A program made the position numbers and the translations under genes. From positions 1,488,001 through 1,552,000 of the forward strand of contig NZ_MTBP01000002.1 in the NCBI RefSeq assembly GCF_002911665.1: a DNA stretch of 64,000 nucleotides. Reading direction: 5' to 3'. Below the pieces are notes generated by a model, which was not told the DNA's origin, made no database searches, and saw nothing but the letters and a program-made list of their open reading frames with translations. Below, one piece after another: positions 1 to 7,834 of this stretch. The DNA comes from Actinomadura rubteroloni. Lineage in GTDB: Bacteria; Actinomycetota; Actinomycetes; Streptosporangiales; Streptosporangiaceae. Position 1 is the stretch's first letter; every line of letters starts with the position of its first letter.

Positions 1-1263
1 AGAACACAGTACAATTTTGGTAGCCGCCTCGTTACTGCGGAACCGACGGAGATCAGGGAGTGCCGTGTCCGGTCGATCGACCAGACCCAATAGATTTTGC
101 AGTGAGCCAACCAGATCGTCCGGCTGTACAGCAAAGCAGAAGGCACGGGTCGCGCCAGTGGTGCTCCCTTTGAAAATCTCCGGGCCAGTGACCGCAGCGC
201 GCCAGAACCAGCGACGTAGCAACAGTCTGTTGCGGGAATCCGGATTAGGAAAGTGGGCGAAGAATCGGGTCAGTGCGATGAGCAAGTGCCGATACGGCAG
301 CATGCTGAAGTGCGGGACACCGACTTCGTCCTGCAGAAATTCGACGGCACGCTTGATGCCTGCCTCTCCAAGTCTGTACGCCGTGTCACGATCTTCATCA
401 GGAAATTCGATAATAGCTCGACCAGACTGGGTACCGCGAGGCTCACGCTCGTCGGAGAACTCGTTGCGGATCTCCCGTGCAGTATCAGGTCCACGTCGGG
501 CCAAAACCGCCTTGAGTACGGTATCATTATCGATGACACCAAAGCCGAGTTCCTCTTCGACATTCTGCGCGATTACGTCAAATGTAAGAGACTCGCCTTT
601 CTTGCTCTCATGGCCAGCGAACAGCGCCGAAAATACTTCAGCTCGGCTTAGCCTTTTTCCGTAATTGTTCATACGGTCGAAGATGTCCTGCAGGACTTGC
701 GCGTCACCCTGCGCGACCTCGTACGCTGGGATCGAGAACTGCCTAAGTGTCTTGGTGATCTCATTCGCTTTAACCACGTAGTCGGCCGCCTCCGGGTAGG
801 TACCGAACCAACGTAGGATCTTTACCAAATCGAAGATCACCGGCAGCGGAATTACCAGCGCTTCATCGACCTGCGGCCTACTAACAAACTGGTCAATACG
901 CAGGTCGTAGGCAAGAGAAAACCGCGAATCTTTCGCACCACTCTCATGCAGGGCATTTGCTAGACTGATAATTCGCTGCTGCCCATCGACTACCCACAGA
1001 GCCTGTTCGGTTGCAGGCGCGTCGATTTCCAAAATTCCCAGCTTCAACCGGGCGGCCTCGGCCGACCGGCGCCACAGCAGCAGAGAGCCGACAGGGTACC
1101 CTCGCACGATGCTGTCGAAGAGCCGAATGACATCTATCCGCTGCCAGCGAAAGTCTCGCTGGAAGTGCGGAACACGGATATGACCACTCCAGGCCATATT
1201 GACCAGCCGCTCGACGTCGAACATCGTTGCATGCGGTCGTGTGTCCAGATTAGCCGCACTCAT
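1..1263 (-). CDS. DUF262 family protein (GmrSD-like N-domain), 3' end cut by window
   Basis: The reading frame is open from an ATG at 1263 down to base 1, so at least 421 residues are present and the C-terminus lies outside. A strong GAGGGGGG ribosome site precedes the ATG. Near the N-terminus it has VPHFQRDFRWQ (about residues 31-41) and VVDGQQRI (about 97-104). These are the ParB/Srx-like DUF262 hallmarks, where the DGQQR motif is thought to bind nucleotide. DUF262 proteins include GmrSD-type restriction factors that attack modified phage DNA, but many are uncharacterised, so a defence role is inference. No DUF1524 HNH motif is visible in the part present. The gene has noticeably more A/T in third positions than its neighbours, suggesting acquisition by transfer. 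Family call is firm; function is open. Confidence 0.85.
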   Translation of the reverse strand, partial: MSAANLDTRPHATMFDVERLVNMAWSGHIRVPHFQRDFRWQRIDVIRLFDSIVRGYPVGSLLLWRRSAEAARLKLGILEIDAPATEQALWVVDGQQRIISLANALHESGAKDSRFSLAYDLRIDQFVSRPQVDEALVIPLPVIFDLVKILRWFGTYPEAADYVVKANEITKTLRQFSIPAYEVAQGDAQVLQDIFDRMNNYGKRLSRAEVFSALFAGHESKKGESLTFDVIAQNVEEELGFGVIDNDTVLKAVLARRGPDTAREIRNEFSDEREPRGTQSGRAIIEFPDEDRDTAYRLGEAGIKRAVEFLQDEVGVPHFSMLPYRHLLIALTRFFAHFPNPDSRNRLLLRRWFWRAAVTGPEIFKGSTTGATRAFCFAVQPDDLVGSLQNLLGLVDRPDTALPDLRRFRSNEAATKIVLCS

Positions 1264-1521
1264 CCCGTTCCCCCCTCGCTGCTACCTACCTGCCCACCCA
1301 CACTGATGGAGTGGTAGTCCTATCTAACACTCCCGAAGGGGCCCGTGAAAGCATACGGCCAATTGATCAAGCACGGACTCACCTCGTAGCGCGTGCTCGA
1401 GGAGGTCAAGCGACCCCGAGACTACGGACGCGTACCGACGGCCTCGGGGGCACACGTGCGCGCAGACCCGGGGGCTACTCGCGACCGTTCATGATCAGTG
1501 TGTGCGAGCGACCTGCTCAGC

Positions 1522-2664
1522 CTAGATGCCGAGGCTGCGGCCGATGATCTCTTTCATGATCTCGGTCGTGCCGCCGAAGATGGTCTGGATGCGGACGTCC
1601 TGGTAGGCGCGGGCGATCGGGTATTCGGTCATGTAGCCGTAGCCGCCGTGGAGCTGGAGGCAGCGGTCCACGACGTTCTTGACGAGTTCGGTGCTCCAGT
1701 ACTTCAGCATCGCGGCCTCTTCGATGGAGAGTTCGCCGCGTCCTTCTTTGGTGATGCACTGGTCGGTGAAGGCGCGGGTGACCGTGATCTCGGTCTTCAT
1801 CTCGGCGAGCGTGAAGCGGTTGTGCTGGAACTTGCCGATCGGACGGCCGAACGCCTCGCGCGTCTTGCAGTATTCGAGGGTCTGCTCGAAGGCGGCCTCG
1901 GCGGCGGCCTGGGCGGTCACGCCGATGGACAGGCGCTCGCGGGCCAGGTTCTGCATGAGGTAGATGAAGCCCTGGCCCTCTTCGCCGAGAAGGTTGTCCG
2001 CCGGGACGCGGACGTTGTCGAAGAACAGTTCGGCGGTGTCCTGCGCGTGCATGCCGATCTTTTCGAGGTTGCGGCCGCGCGTGAAGCCGTCCATTCCGCG
2101 CTCGACCACGAGCAGGCTCACGCCGTGCGCGCCGGCGGACGGGTCCGTCTTCGCCACGACGATGACGAGATCGGACAGGATGCCGTTGGAGATGAACGTC
2201 TTCGAGCCGTTCAGGACGTAGTGGTCGCCGTCGCGGATCGCCGTGGACTTGATGCCCTGGAGGTCGGAGCCGGCGGACGGCTCGGTCATCGCGATGCCGG
2301 TGATGATCTCGCCGGAACAGTAGCCGGGAAGCCAGCGCGCCTTCTGCTCGTCCGTCGCGAGCGCCCGCAGATAGCCGCCGTTGATGTCGTTGTGGACGGA
2401 GAATCCCGGCCCGTGGATTCCGGCCTTCGCCAGTTCCTCGTTCAGCACGACGTAGTACCGGTAGTCGGTGTTCCCGCCTCCGCCGAACTCCTCGGGCATG
2501 TCGATGCCGAGGAGCCCCTGGCGGCCGGCGGCGCGCCACACGTCGCGCGAGACGACCCCGTCCTTCTCCCACTGCCCGTGGTGGGGGGCGATCTCCTTGT
2601 CGATGAAGGACCGCACGACGTCGCGGAAGGCCTCGTGCTCGGCGGTGAAGATCTCGCGTGCCAT
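1522..2664 (-). CDS. acyl-CoA dehydrogenase, long-chain (LCAD) type
   Basis: A 380-residue FAD-dependent acyl-CoA dehydrogenase, which introduces the alpha-beta double bond in the first step of fatty-acid (or branched acyl-CoA) oxidation in the cytosol. AMTEPSAGSD (about 130-140) is the flavin/substrate signature, and LHGGYGYM lies in the C-terminal domain. The C-terminal motif reads IFGGTTEIMKEI, with Gly where medium-chain enzymes have the catalytic Glu. The long-chain/isovaleryl subgroup instead places this base on an earlier helix, and E260 in the FEQTLEYCKTREAFG segment fits. I therefore consider it active. The start at 2664 is chosen because GGGAGGGG sits just upstream; an ATG at 2730 is in frame but overlaps the operator region. 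It diverges from a MerR regulator, which probably controls it. Exact chain-length preference cannot be read from sequence. Confidence 0.92.
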   Translation of the reverse strand: MAREIFTAEHEAFRDVVRSFIDKEIAPHHGQWEKDGVVSRDVWRAAGRQGLLGIDMPEEFGGGGNTDYRYYVVLNEELAKAGIHGPGFSVHNDINGGYLRALATDEQKARWLPGYCSGEIITGIAMTEPSAGSDLQGIKSTAIRDGDHYVLNGSKTFISNGILSDLVIVVAKTDPSAGAHGVSLLVVERGMDGFTRGRNLEKIGMHAQDTAELFFDNVRVPADNLLGEEGQGFIYLMQNLARERLSIGVTAQAAAEAAFEQTLEYCKTREAFGRPIGKFQHNRFTLAEMKTEITVTRAFTDQCITKEGRGELSIEEAAMLKYWSTELVKNVVDRCLQLHGGYGYMTEYPIARAYQDVRIQTIFGGTTEIMKEIIGRSLGI

Positions 2665-2709
2665 CGCGGCGCCCCTCCCAGGGTGTAAGCATGCGCTGAT
2701 ACAGAATGA

Positions 2710-2732
2710 ATGTAACACTAGTACTGTCACAT
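2710..2732. promoter_or_regulatory. inverted repeat, candidate MerR operator
   Basis: In the 89-bp gap between the acyl-CoA dehydrogenase and MerR start codons, ATGTAACA (2710-2717) and TGTCACAT (2725-2732) form an inverted repeat with one mismatch and a 7-nt spacer. MerR dimers bind such dyads, usually between -35 and -10 elements. The position suits control of both divergent genes. Assignment to the adjacent MerR protein is inference from position. Confidence 0.6.
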
Positions 2733-2753
2733 AGACGAGCCCCGGGGAGCGAC

Positions 2754-3461
2754 ATGGCCGATCTCACGATCGACGAGCTGGCGTCCCGCGCCGGGGTCAG
2801 CGTCCGGACCGTCCGGTTCTACGCGGGCCGGGGCCTGCTGCCGCCCCCGAAGCTGCGCGGACGCACCGGGCTCTACGGCCCCGAGCACCTCGCGCGGCTC
2901 GAACTCGTCCGGGAACTGCAGGCGCTCGGGCTCACGCTCGCGGCGATCGAGAAGCACGTCGCGCGCATCCCCGCCGACGCGCCGCCCGAGGACGTCGCGC
3001 TGCAACGCGCGCTGCTGTCCCCCTGGGCGCCCGAACGGCCCGAGGAGATGGACCGCCACGAGCTGGACCGCCGCGCCGGACGCCATCTGGACGACGACGC
3101 TTTGCGCAGGCTCGCCGCGCTAGGCGTCGTCGACGCGCCGGACGGCGACCGGGTCCGCGTCGCGAACCCCGCGCTGCTCGGCGTCGGCGCGGAGCTGGCG
3201 GACCTGCCGATGCCGCTGGAGACGCTCGTCGCGGCCCACGGCGTCCTGGAGCGCTACACGGCCGCGCTGGCGGACGAACTCCAGGGCGTTTTTCAGGAGA
3301 CCGTCGTTCGCCCGTACCGGGAACGGGGACGTCCGCCTGAGGAACGGGAGCGGTTGCTGGAGCTGTCGGCCAAGCTCAAACCGCTGATGATCCAGTCACT
3401 GGTGACGTCGTTCCAGCGCGCCGTGGACGACGCGATCCGCCGGACCGTCCCGAACGACTAG
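2754..3461 (+). CDS. MerR family transcriptional regulator
   Basis: A 235-residue regulator. The N-terminal winged helix-turn-helix (residues about 4-70) is typical of MerR: LTIDELASRAGVSVRTVRFY for the recognition helix, followed by the wing and a dimerisation helix (LVRELQALGLTLAAIEKHV). The C-terminal 160 residues are Ala/Arg-rich helical sequence with no metal-binding cysteines, so a metal sensor is unlikely; an acyl-CoA or other organic ligand is more plausible given the neighbour. The start at 2754 follows GGGGAGCGAC; the in-frame ATG at 2706 would overlap the operator-like dyad. It is divergent from the acyl-CoA dehydrogenase. Its stop overlaps the stop of the convergent spermidine-synthase-like gene by 4 bp. 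Confidence 0.9.
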   Translation: MADLTIDELASRAGVSVRTVRFYAGRGLLPPPKLRGRTGLYGPEHLARLELVRELQALGLTLAAIEKHVARIPADAPPEDVALQRALLSPWAPERPEEMDRHELDRRAGRHLDDDALRRLAALGVVDAPDGDRVRVANPALLGVGAELADLPMPLETLVAAHGVLERYTAALADELQGVFQETVVRPYRERGRPPEERERLLELSAKLKPLMIQSLVTSFQRAVDDAIRRTVPND

Positions 3462-5041
3462 GCGTTCTTCCACTCCTGGTCCTCGTAGCCGACGAGGCGG
3501 GGGTGGTCCAGCGTGTTGATCTCGACGTCCCGGCGCCGGACGTCCTTGCCGAACACCGTCGCCGCCGCGAGCACCGAACCGTCCAGGTAGCGCAGGCCGG
3601 ACGTGACGCGCGCGTCCAGCCGCAGCGCCGGCGGCGACGACCCGGGCGCGGCGAGGACGTAGCCCCAGTCGCCGAACGACGGGACGTCCACGTGGTACGG
3701 CGTCGTCGCGAACCCCGCCGCCGCGATCGTCTTCTGGATGCTCCAGAACGACTTCGGCGCGAAGTACGGGCTGCCCGACTGGACGACCATCCGCGCGCCC
3801 GGCGCGAGCGTCCGCCGGACGAGCCCGTAGAACTCCAGCGAGTAGAGCTTCGCGGTCGCCACCTCGTCCGGGTCCGGCATGTCCACGATGACCGTGTCGA
3901 ACTGCTCCCGCAGCCCGCGCAGCCACGAGAACGCGTCGGCCGTCACGAGACGCACACGCGGATCGGCGAATGCACGGTGGTTCAATGCGACCAGGTCCGG
4001 ATACGTGCGGGCCAGGTGCAGCATCTCGGGATCCAGCTCGACCAGCGTCGCCGACCGGACGTCGGGGTACTTCAGCACCTCGCGCATCGCCAGCCCGTCC
4101 CCGCCGCCGAGGATCAGCACGCGCCCGCGCGGCCCGGCGAGCGCGGGATGGACGAGCGCCTCGTGGTACCGGTACTCGTCCACCGACGAGAACTGCAGGT
4201 CGCCGTTCAGGAACAGCCGCACGTCCGGACGCCCCGCCAGCGACAGCGACCGCGTGATCGTGATCTCCTGGTACGGCGTCTGCCGGTCGAACGCGATCGG
4301 CGCGTCGTAGAGGGCCTGCCGGGACGACTCCTCGAACCGTCCGGCCAGCGCGTACGTCGCGCCGAGGAGGGCCAGGACGAGCGCCATCCCCGCCCACAGC
4401 CCGGCGCGCGCGACCCGTGCGACCTGGCCGCGGAACAGCCACAGCACGACCGCGATCCCGGCGACCGCGTTCACCCCGCCGACGAGCAGCGCGCCCTTGA
4501 TATGCCCGAAGTGCGGAAGCAACAGGAACGGGAAGGCGAGCCCGCCGACGAGCGCGCCCACGTAGTCGGCGGCGAACAGGTCCGCGACGGCGCTGCCCGC
4601 GTCCTGCCGCCGGATGCGCTGCAGCAGGGTCATGAGCAGCGGAATCTCCGCGCCGATCAGCGCCCCGACCGCGAACGCGATGAGGACGAGCACCGGCACG
4701 TACACGTCCAGCCACGCGAACGCCGCGTAGAGCATGAGCACCGACAGCCCGCCGACGAGTGCGAGCGCGCCTTCGACGACTGCGAATGCAACAACCGGGT
4801 GCTTCTGGAGCGGCTTGGCGGCGAGCGACCCGATCCCCATCGCGAACACCATCACCGACAGGACGATCGACGCCTGCGTGACCGAGTTCCCGACCAGATA
4901 GCTGCCGAGCGCGACAAGAGCCAGCTCATAGACGAGCCCACACGCGGCGCATGCGAACACGGCCGCGAGAACGAGCGTCCGCGCCAAACGCGCGGGCACC
5001 CGCAGCCCGCCGCCCGTGGGGTGGGTCGCCGGAGCGGACAT
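3458..5041 (-). CDS. membrane-embedded spermidine synthase-like protein
   Basis: A 527-residue fusion of about seven transmembrane helices (residues 20-240) and a C-terminal polyamine aminopropyltransferase (SpeE) domain (about 255-520). Visible SpeE features are the SAM-cofactor loop LILGGGDGLAMREV with the acidic LVELDPEM segment, and the catalytic-type VDMPDPD. SpeE enzymes transfer an aminopropyl group from decarboxylated SAM to an amine; in this membrane form the acceptor is unknown. It is the last gene of the DUF4178-DUF2617-DUF4247-DUF350 operon. Its ATG overlaps the DUF350 stop as TGATG. No SAM decarboxylase gene is in the window. Such membrane SpeE/DUF350 pairs recur in bacteria, often in envelope-stress contexts, so a role in modifying a membrane or envelope component is plausible but inferred. 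Confidence 0.88.
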   Translation of the reverse strand: MSAPATHPTGGGLRVPARLARTLVLAAVFACAACGLVYELALVALGSYLVGNSVTQASIVLSVMVFAMGIGSLAAKPLQKHPVVAFAVVEGALALVGGLSVLMLYAAFAWLDVYVPVLVLIAFAVGALIGAEIPLLMTLLQRIRRQDAGSAVADLFAADYVGALVGGLAFPFLLLPHFGHIKGALLVGGVNAVAGIAVVLWLFRGQVARVARAGLWAGMALVLALLGATYALAGRFEESSRQALYDAPIAFDRQTPYQEITITRSLSLAGRPDVRLFLNGDLQFSSVDEYRYHEALVHPALAGPRGRVLILGGGDGLAMREVLKYPDVRSATLVELDPEMLHLARTYPDLVALNHRAFADPRVRLVTADAFSWLRGLREQFDTVIVDMPDPDEVATAKLYSLEFYGLVRRTLAPGARMVVQSGSPYFAPKSFWSIQKTIAAAGFATTPYHVDVPSFGDWGYVLAAPGSSPPALRLDARVTSGLRYLDGSVLAAATVFGKDVRRRDVEINTLDHPRLVGYEDQEWKNA

Positions 5042-5466
5042 CAGGAGATCGCGGCGGCGACGATCCCCGCCGTGGCCAGGTCGGCCGCCGCGACGACCCA
5101 GCAGGCCGGGTGCAGGACGTCGGACGCGACGACCGTCGCGCCGAGCTTGCCGGGCGTCAGCAGGTCGAGCAGGTAGAACGCGACGACCGTCAGGACGATC
5201 CCGATGATCCCGTACACGCTCGTTTCGAGCAGCCCCTGCGCGAGCCCGTCGTCGCTGGTGACGATGGCGGTGGCGACGATCGTCCCGACGCCGAGGAGCT
5301 TGGCCGCGAGGATCAGCGCCGCGCCCCGGTTGCGCTCCAGCCAGATCTGGTCGCCCAGCCTGCCCGGCGTGGTGACCTCCACGACGAGATAGCCGAGCGC
5401 CATCAGCGCGATGCCGACGGCTCCGTAGGCGAGGGCCGCCCCGCTCTCGTGGACGACGCTGTTCAT
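5041..5466 (-). CDS. DUF350 domain membrane protein
   Basis: A 141-residue protein with four predicted transmembrane helices arranged as two similar halves. Each half ends in a related motif: VEVTTPGRLGDQI near residue 33 and LDLLTPGKLGATV near residue 100. This internal duplication with TPG(R/K)LG is the signature of DUF350 (the E. coli YjfL family). The biochemical function is not established. The start ATG overlaps the upstream stop by ATGA, and the stop overlaps the spermidine-synthase-like start, so the three genes are translationally coupled. The constant pairing with a SpeE homologue suggests they act together in the membrane. Confidence 0.88.
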   Translation of the reverse strand: MNSVVHESGAALAYGAVGIALMALGYLVVEVTTPGRLGDQIWLERNRGAALILAAKLLGVGTIVATAIVTSDDGLAQGLLETSVYGIIGIVLTVVAFYLLDLLTPGKLGATVVASDVLHPACWVVAAADLATAGIVAAAIS

Positions 5467-6209
5467 GTGGCGTTCCTCCTGCTCCGGAAGGCTGCGACGA
5501 CGATCCAGGTGAGACCGGCGACGGCGAGGATGACCCCGAGGACGACGGGGACGTACCGTCCGGCGTCGCTCGCGTCGGAGATGCGGTCCCCGGTGGGCGT
5601 GCCGCCCGTGCCGGAGTCCAGCGGGACGGCGGGCGCGAGACCGGCCTGCGACGTCAGCAGCGGCGCCGAGGTGACGACGTCGGCGAGCCGCGCGATGCCG
5701 TCCGACGCGACCAGGTCCTTGGCCGTGAGGCCGAGGCCGGCGAGGACGCCGTTCGGGAGCGTCTGCGCGAGCCCGATGTTGTCGACGGCGCGCACCGTCA
5801 CCGACGTGAACTCCTCGTCGTAGGACGTGTAGTCGTATTCGGCGACGATGACGACCCAGCGCGGGCACTGCGCCGGCACGGTCCGCGGGTCGGTGCGGTC
5901 GCCGAGGCCGGACGCGTACTGGACGTCCTGGTTCGCCACGTCCTCCGGGCTCAGCCCGCGCGGGTCGGTGAGCCCGGTGGCCCAACCGCCGTGCAGGTCG
6001 GAGTCGACGACGTAGCCGTAGCAGACGCCCTGCGCCTTCTGCGCGGCGGACAGGCGGCCGATCAGGCGCGTGTTGTCGGCGGGCTGGAAGACCTGCGCGG
6101 CGGTCTCCAGGCCGTCGTCCGACTCGAACGCGCGGGGCAGGAAGGAGAGCCCGATGATCGCGGCGGTGATCGCGATGATCCAGAAGCCGGGGCTGCGGAA
6201 CAGTTTCAC
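5463..6209 (-). CDS. two-TM extracytoplasmic protein of the DUF350 operon
   Basis: A 248-residue protein that I do not recognise at family level. One N-terminal helix (about 7-27, FWIIAITAAIIGLSFLP) and one C-terminal helix (about 222-243) flank a roughly 195-residue domain that is probably outside the membrane. The domain contains paired tryptophans and aromatic-rich stretches (WVVIVAEYDYTSYDEEF) but no obvious catalytic motif. The GTG start at 6209 is supported by GGGGAGCGG just upstream and by a GTGA overlap with the DUF4247 stop. It sits in the middle of the operon, so a scaffold or sensor role for the DUF350/SpeE complex is possible but speculative. Confidence 0.75.
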   Translation of the reverse strand: MKLFRSPGFWIIAITAAIIGLSFLPRAFESDDGLETAAQVFQPADNTRLIGRLSAAQKAQGVCYGYVVDSDLHGGWATGLTDPRGLSPEDVANQDVQYASGLGDRTDPRTVPAQCPRWVVIVAEYDYTSYDEEFTSVTVRAVDNIGLAQTLPNGVLAGLGLTAKDLVASDGIARLADVVTSAPLLTSQAGLAPAVPLDSGTGGTPTGDRISDASDAGRYVPVVLGVILAVAGLTWIVVAAFRSRRNAT

Positions 6210-6610
6210 TTGCCGCTCCCCGGACCGCCGCCGCGGAAGGTCGAGATGTGGCCGTGGTAGCCGCCCCACCGTCCGCCGACGTACGAGTGGTAGTGCCGGT
6301 ATCCGCGATCGGGGTCCTCGACGGTGATGCGGCTGCCGCGTCCGTCCGGCAGGATCCCGACGACCTCCGACCGGTACCGCAGGAAGATCCCGCTCGGGTC
6401 GTAGGCGCGGTCGTACGGCTTCTTCTTCTTGACGATCTGCCGCGCGACCACGGCCGGCGGGTACGGCGATCGGTACGTGCCGACACCGATCCGGCTGTAG
6501 TGGCTCTTGATGAACGACTGCGCCGACGATCCGCCGGCGAGCAGCGCGATCAGCGTGACGGCCACGCCGAGTCCGGCGATGAGCGAACCGCCGATGAGCG
6601 CGCGTCTCAT
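6206..6610 (-). CDS. DUF4247 family protein
   Basis: A 134-residue protein with an N-terminal transmembrane/signal segment (about 3-28) and a small exported domain. The run QSFIKSHYSRIG followed by VVARQIVKKKKP and then a Gly/His/Tyr-rich tail (YHSYVGGRWGGYHGHIST) matches the DUF4247 pattern. Function is unknown. DUF4247, DUF4178 and DUF350 genes repeatedly occur with spermidine-synthase homologues in Gram-positive bacteria, which supports this call. Start and stop each overlap neighbours by 4 nt (ATGA and GTGA). Confidence 0.75.
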   Translation of the reverse strand: MRRALIGGSLIAGLGVAVTLIALLAGGSSAQSFIKSHYSRIGVGTYRSPYPPAVVARQIVKKKKPYDRAYDPSGIFLRYRSEVVGILPDGRGSRITVEDPDRGYRHYHSYVGGRWGGYHGHISTFRGGGPGSGK

Positions 6611-7086
6611 GGGGTCACCGCCAGGCGGCTGCGGGTCATGACGATCTCCCGGGTCTGGGGGTAGGCGTGCCAGGTGCGCCAGCCGAGCCCGGACGGCTCG
6701 GCCAGCAGGGCGGTGACGGCGTGCGGGGAGCCGGGGAAGGCCCCGGTCAGCGCGTCGCGGCGGCCGTCGAGGTCCGCGCGGACGGCGGCGACGGCCCGCG
6801 CGAACGCGGCATCGTCGGCGTGCCGTTCGGTACGGGCGGTGAACGCGTAGGACGCGGTGTCGTACCGTCCGGGAAGCGGTGCTCCGGTGTCCGGCAGGCA
6901 CGCGACGGTCTCGCTGACGTCCCCGCAGATGATCTGGTGGGACGCACCGAGCAGCCGCAGTTCGACGGTGCGCGTCCCGCACGGCACGGCCAGGACGGCC
7001 AGCGCGTCCAGCGGCGGCAGTCCGAGCGCGAACCGCAGCGCGTCGGCGCGCGTGTCGGCGAAGGGGGTGTCGAGGGGGGCGAGCAA
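6607..7086 (-). CDS. DUF2617 family protein
   Basis: A 159-residue soluble protein. The LRLLGASHQIICGD motif (about 46-59) and the C-terminal WRTWHAYPQ segment resemble the actinobacterial DUF2617 family, whose function is unknown. The best start is TTG at 7086, three bases after the upstream stop; this gives an N-terminus of normal family length, but no strong ribosome site is present, so translation probably depends on coupling to DUF4178. The stop overlaps the DUF4247 ATG by 4 nt. It has no signal peptide or membrane helix, so within the operon it would be a cytoplasmic accessory factor. Confidence 0.75.
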   Translation of the reverse strand: MLAPLDTPFADTRADALRFALGLPPLDALAVLAVPCGTRTVELRLLGASHQIICGDVSETVACLPDTGAPLPGRYDTASYAFTARTERHADDAAFARAVAAVRADLDGRRDALTGAFPGSPHAVTALLAEPSGLGWRTWHAYPQTREIVMTRSRLAVTP

Positions 7087-7089
7087 CGG

Positions 7090-7692
7090 TCAGCTACCGG
7101 GGTAGATCGTGAGCGAGCCGTTGGGGACGCGCTCGCCGAGCCCCGCCTCCCAGGACCCGTCGCCATAGCGCTCGAACGACAGATAGCGCCCGCCGGGACC
7201 CTCGTAGTCGACGTACTCGACCCGTCCTCGCGCGGGAACGCCGGTCGTGCCCTCGGTGGTGTAGTCGGCGGTGCCGTGCTCGTCGCGCCGGTACTCGACG
7301 CCGTCCACGGTCAGCGAACGCTCGCTGGGCGTGAGCCCGTCGGCGTCGTGCTCCGTCCACCAGACGACCTCCAGGTCCGGGTCCTCCTCGACGGAGAGCC
7401 AGACCTTGCCGCCGCCCGCGGTGTCGGCGTCCAGCAGGTGCTCGGACCAGGTGAAGCCGCCCTCCTTCAGCCGCAGCGAACCGCGGACGAAGTACCGGAC
7501 GCCGAGGTACTCCACCATGTCCCCGGCCTTCAGCGCACGCGGATCCCCGGCGGCCTGGTCCTCGGGGGCGAACGGGTCACGCGGCGCCGCGACCGCCGGG
7601 GCGGCCGGAGCACGCCGGCGCAGCACCACGATCAGCACGACGAGCGCCGCCAGGACGAGCACGAGCAACACCGCGACGACCGCACCGAGCAC
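7090..7692 (-). CDS. DUF4178 domain protein, single-pass membrane
   Basis: A 200-residue protein and first gene of the six-gene operon. An N-terminal membrane helix (about 2-27) is followed by a Pro/Ala linker and a beta-rich domain (about 50-200) of the DUF4178 type, with GDMVEYLGVRYFVRG, WSEHLLDAD and WSVEE-like strands. The GTG at 7692 is chosen because GGAGG lies six bases upstream; in-frame codons further up have no such site. DUF4178 has no assigned activity but is strongly linked to DUF350 and SpeE homologues. The gap to the convergently flanking dapC stop is 142 bp and should hold the operon promoter. Confidence 0.82.
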   Translation of the reverse strand: MLGAVVAVLLVLVLAALVVLIVVLRRRAPAAPAVAAPRDPFAPEDQAAGDPRALKAGDMVEYLGVRYFVRGSLRLKEGGFTWSEHLLDADTAGGGKVWLSVEEDPDLEVVWWTEHDADGLTPSERSLTVDGVEYRRDEHGTADYTTEGTTGVPARGRVEYVDYEGPGGRYLSFERYGDGSWEAGLGERVPNGSLTIYPGS

Positions 7693-7786
7693 CTGAAACC
7701 TCCGGAAAGCAACGACCCGTCCCCTGAGAACCCGCGAATCGTATCGAAACAGCAGGATCCCGAGATGATGGGACGCATCACCCACC

Positions 7787-7802
7787 CGTCCGGTTCCGGA
7801 CG
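7787..7802. promoter_or_regulatory. short perfect inverted repeat between dapC and the DUF4178 operon
   Basis: CGTCCGG-TT-CCGGACG is a perfect 7-bp stem with a 2-nt centre. It lies 32 bp past the dapC stop and about 95 bp upstream of the DUF4178 start. There is no T-run on either side, so it may be an operator for the DUF4178 operon or a weak transcript-end hairpin. Confidence 0.35.
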
Positions 7803-7834
7803 TGACCAGCGCGAATCACCGTCCGCCCGAAGCC

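Noticed and set aside
1311..1547. Small plus-strand frame in the gap after the DUF262 gene.
   Set aside because: No ribosome site, no recognisable motif, and it runs into the 3' end of the acyl-CoA dehydrogenase gene.
1522..2664. Loss of the C-terminal catalytic Glu in the acyl-CoA dehydrogenase, suggesting an inactive enzyme.
   Set aside because: The GGT variant is normal for long-chain and isovaleryl-type enzymes, which use a Glu on an earlier helix; E260 is available.
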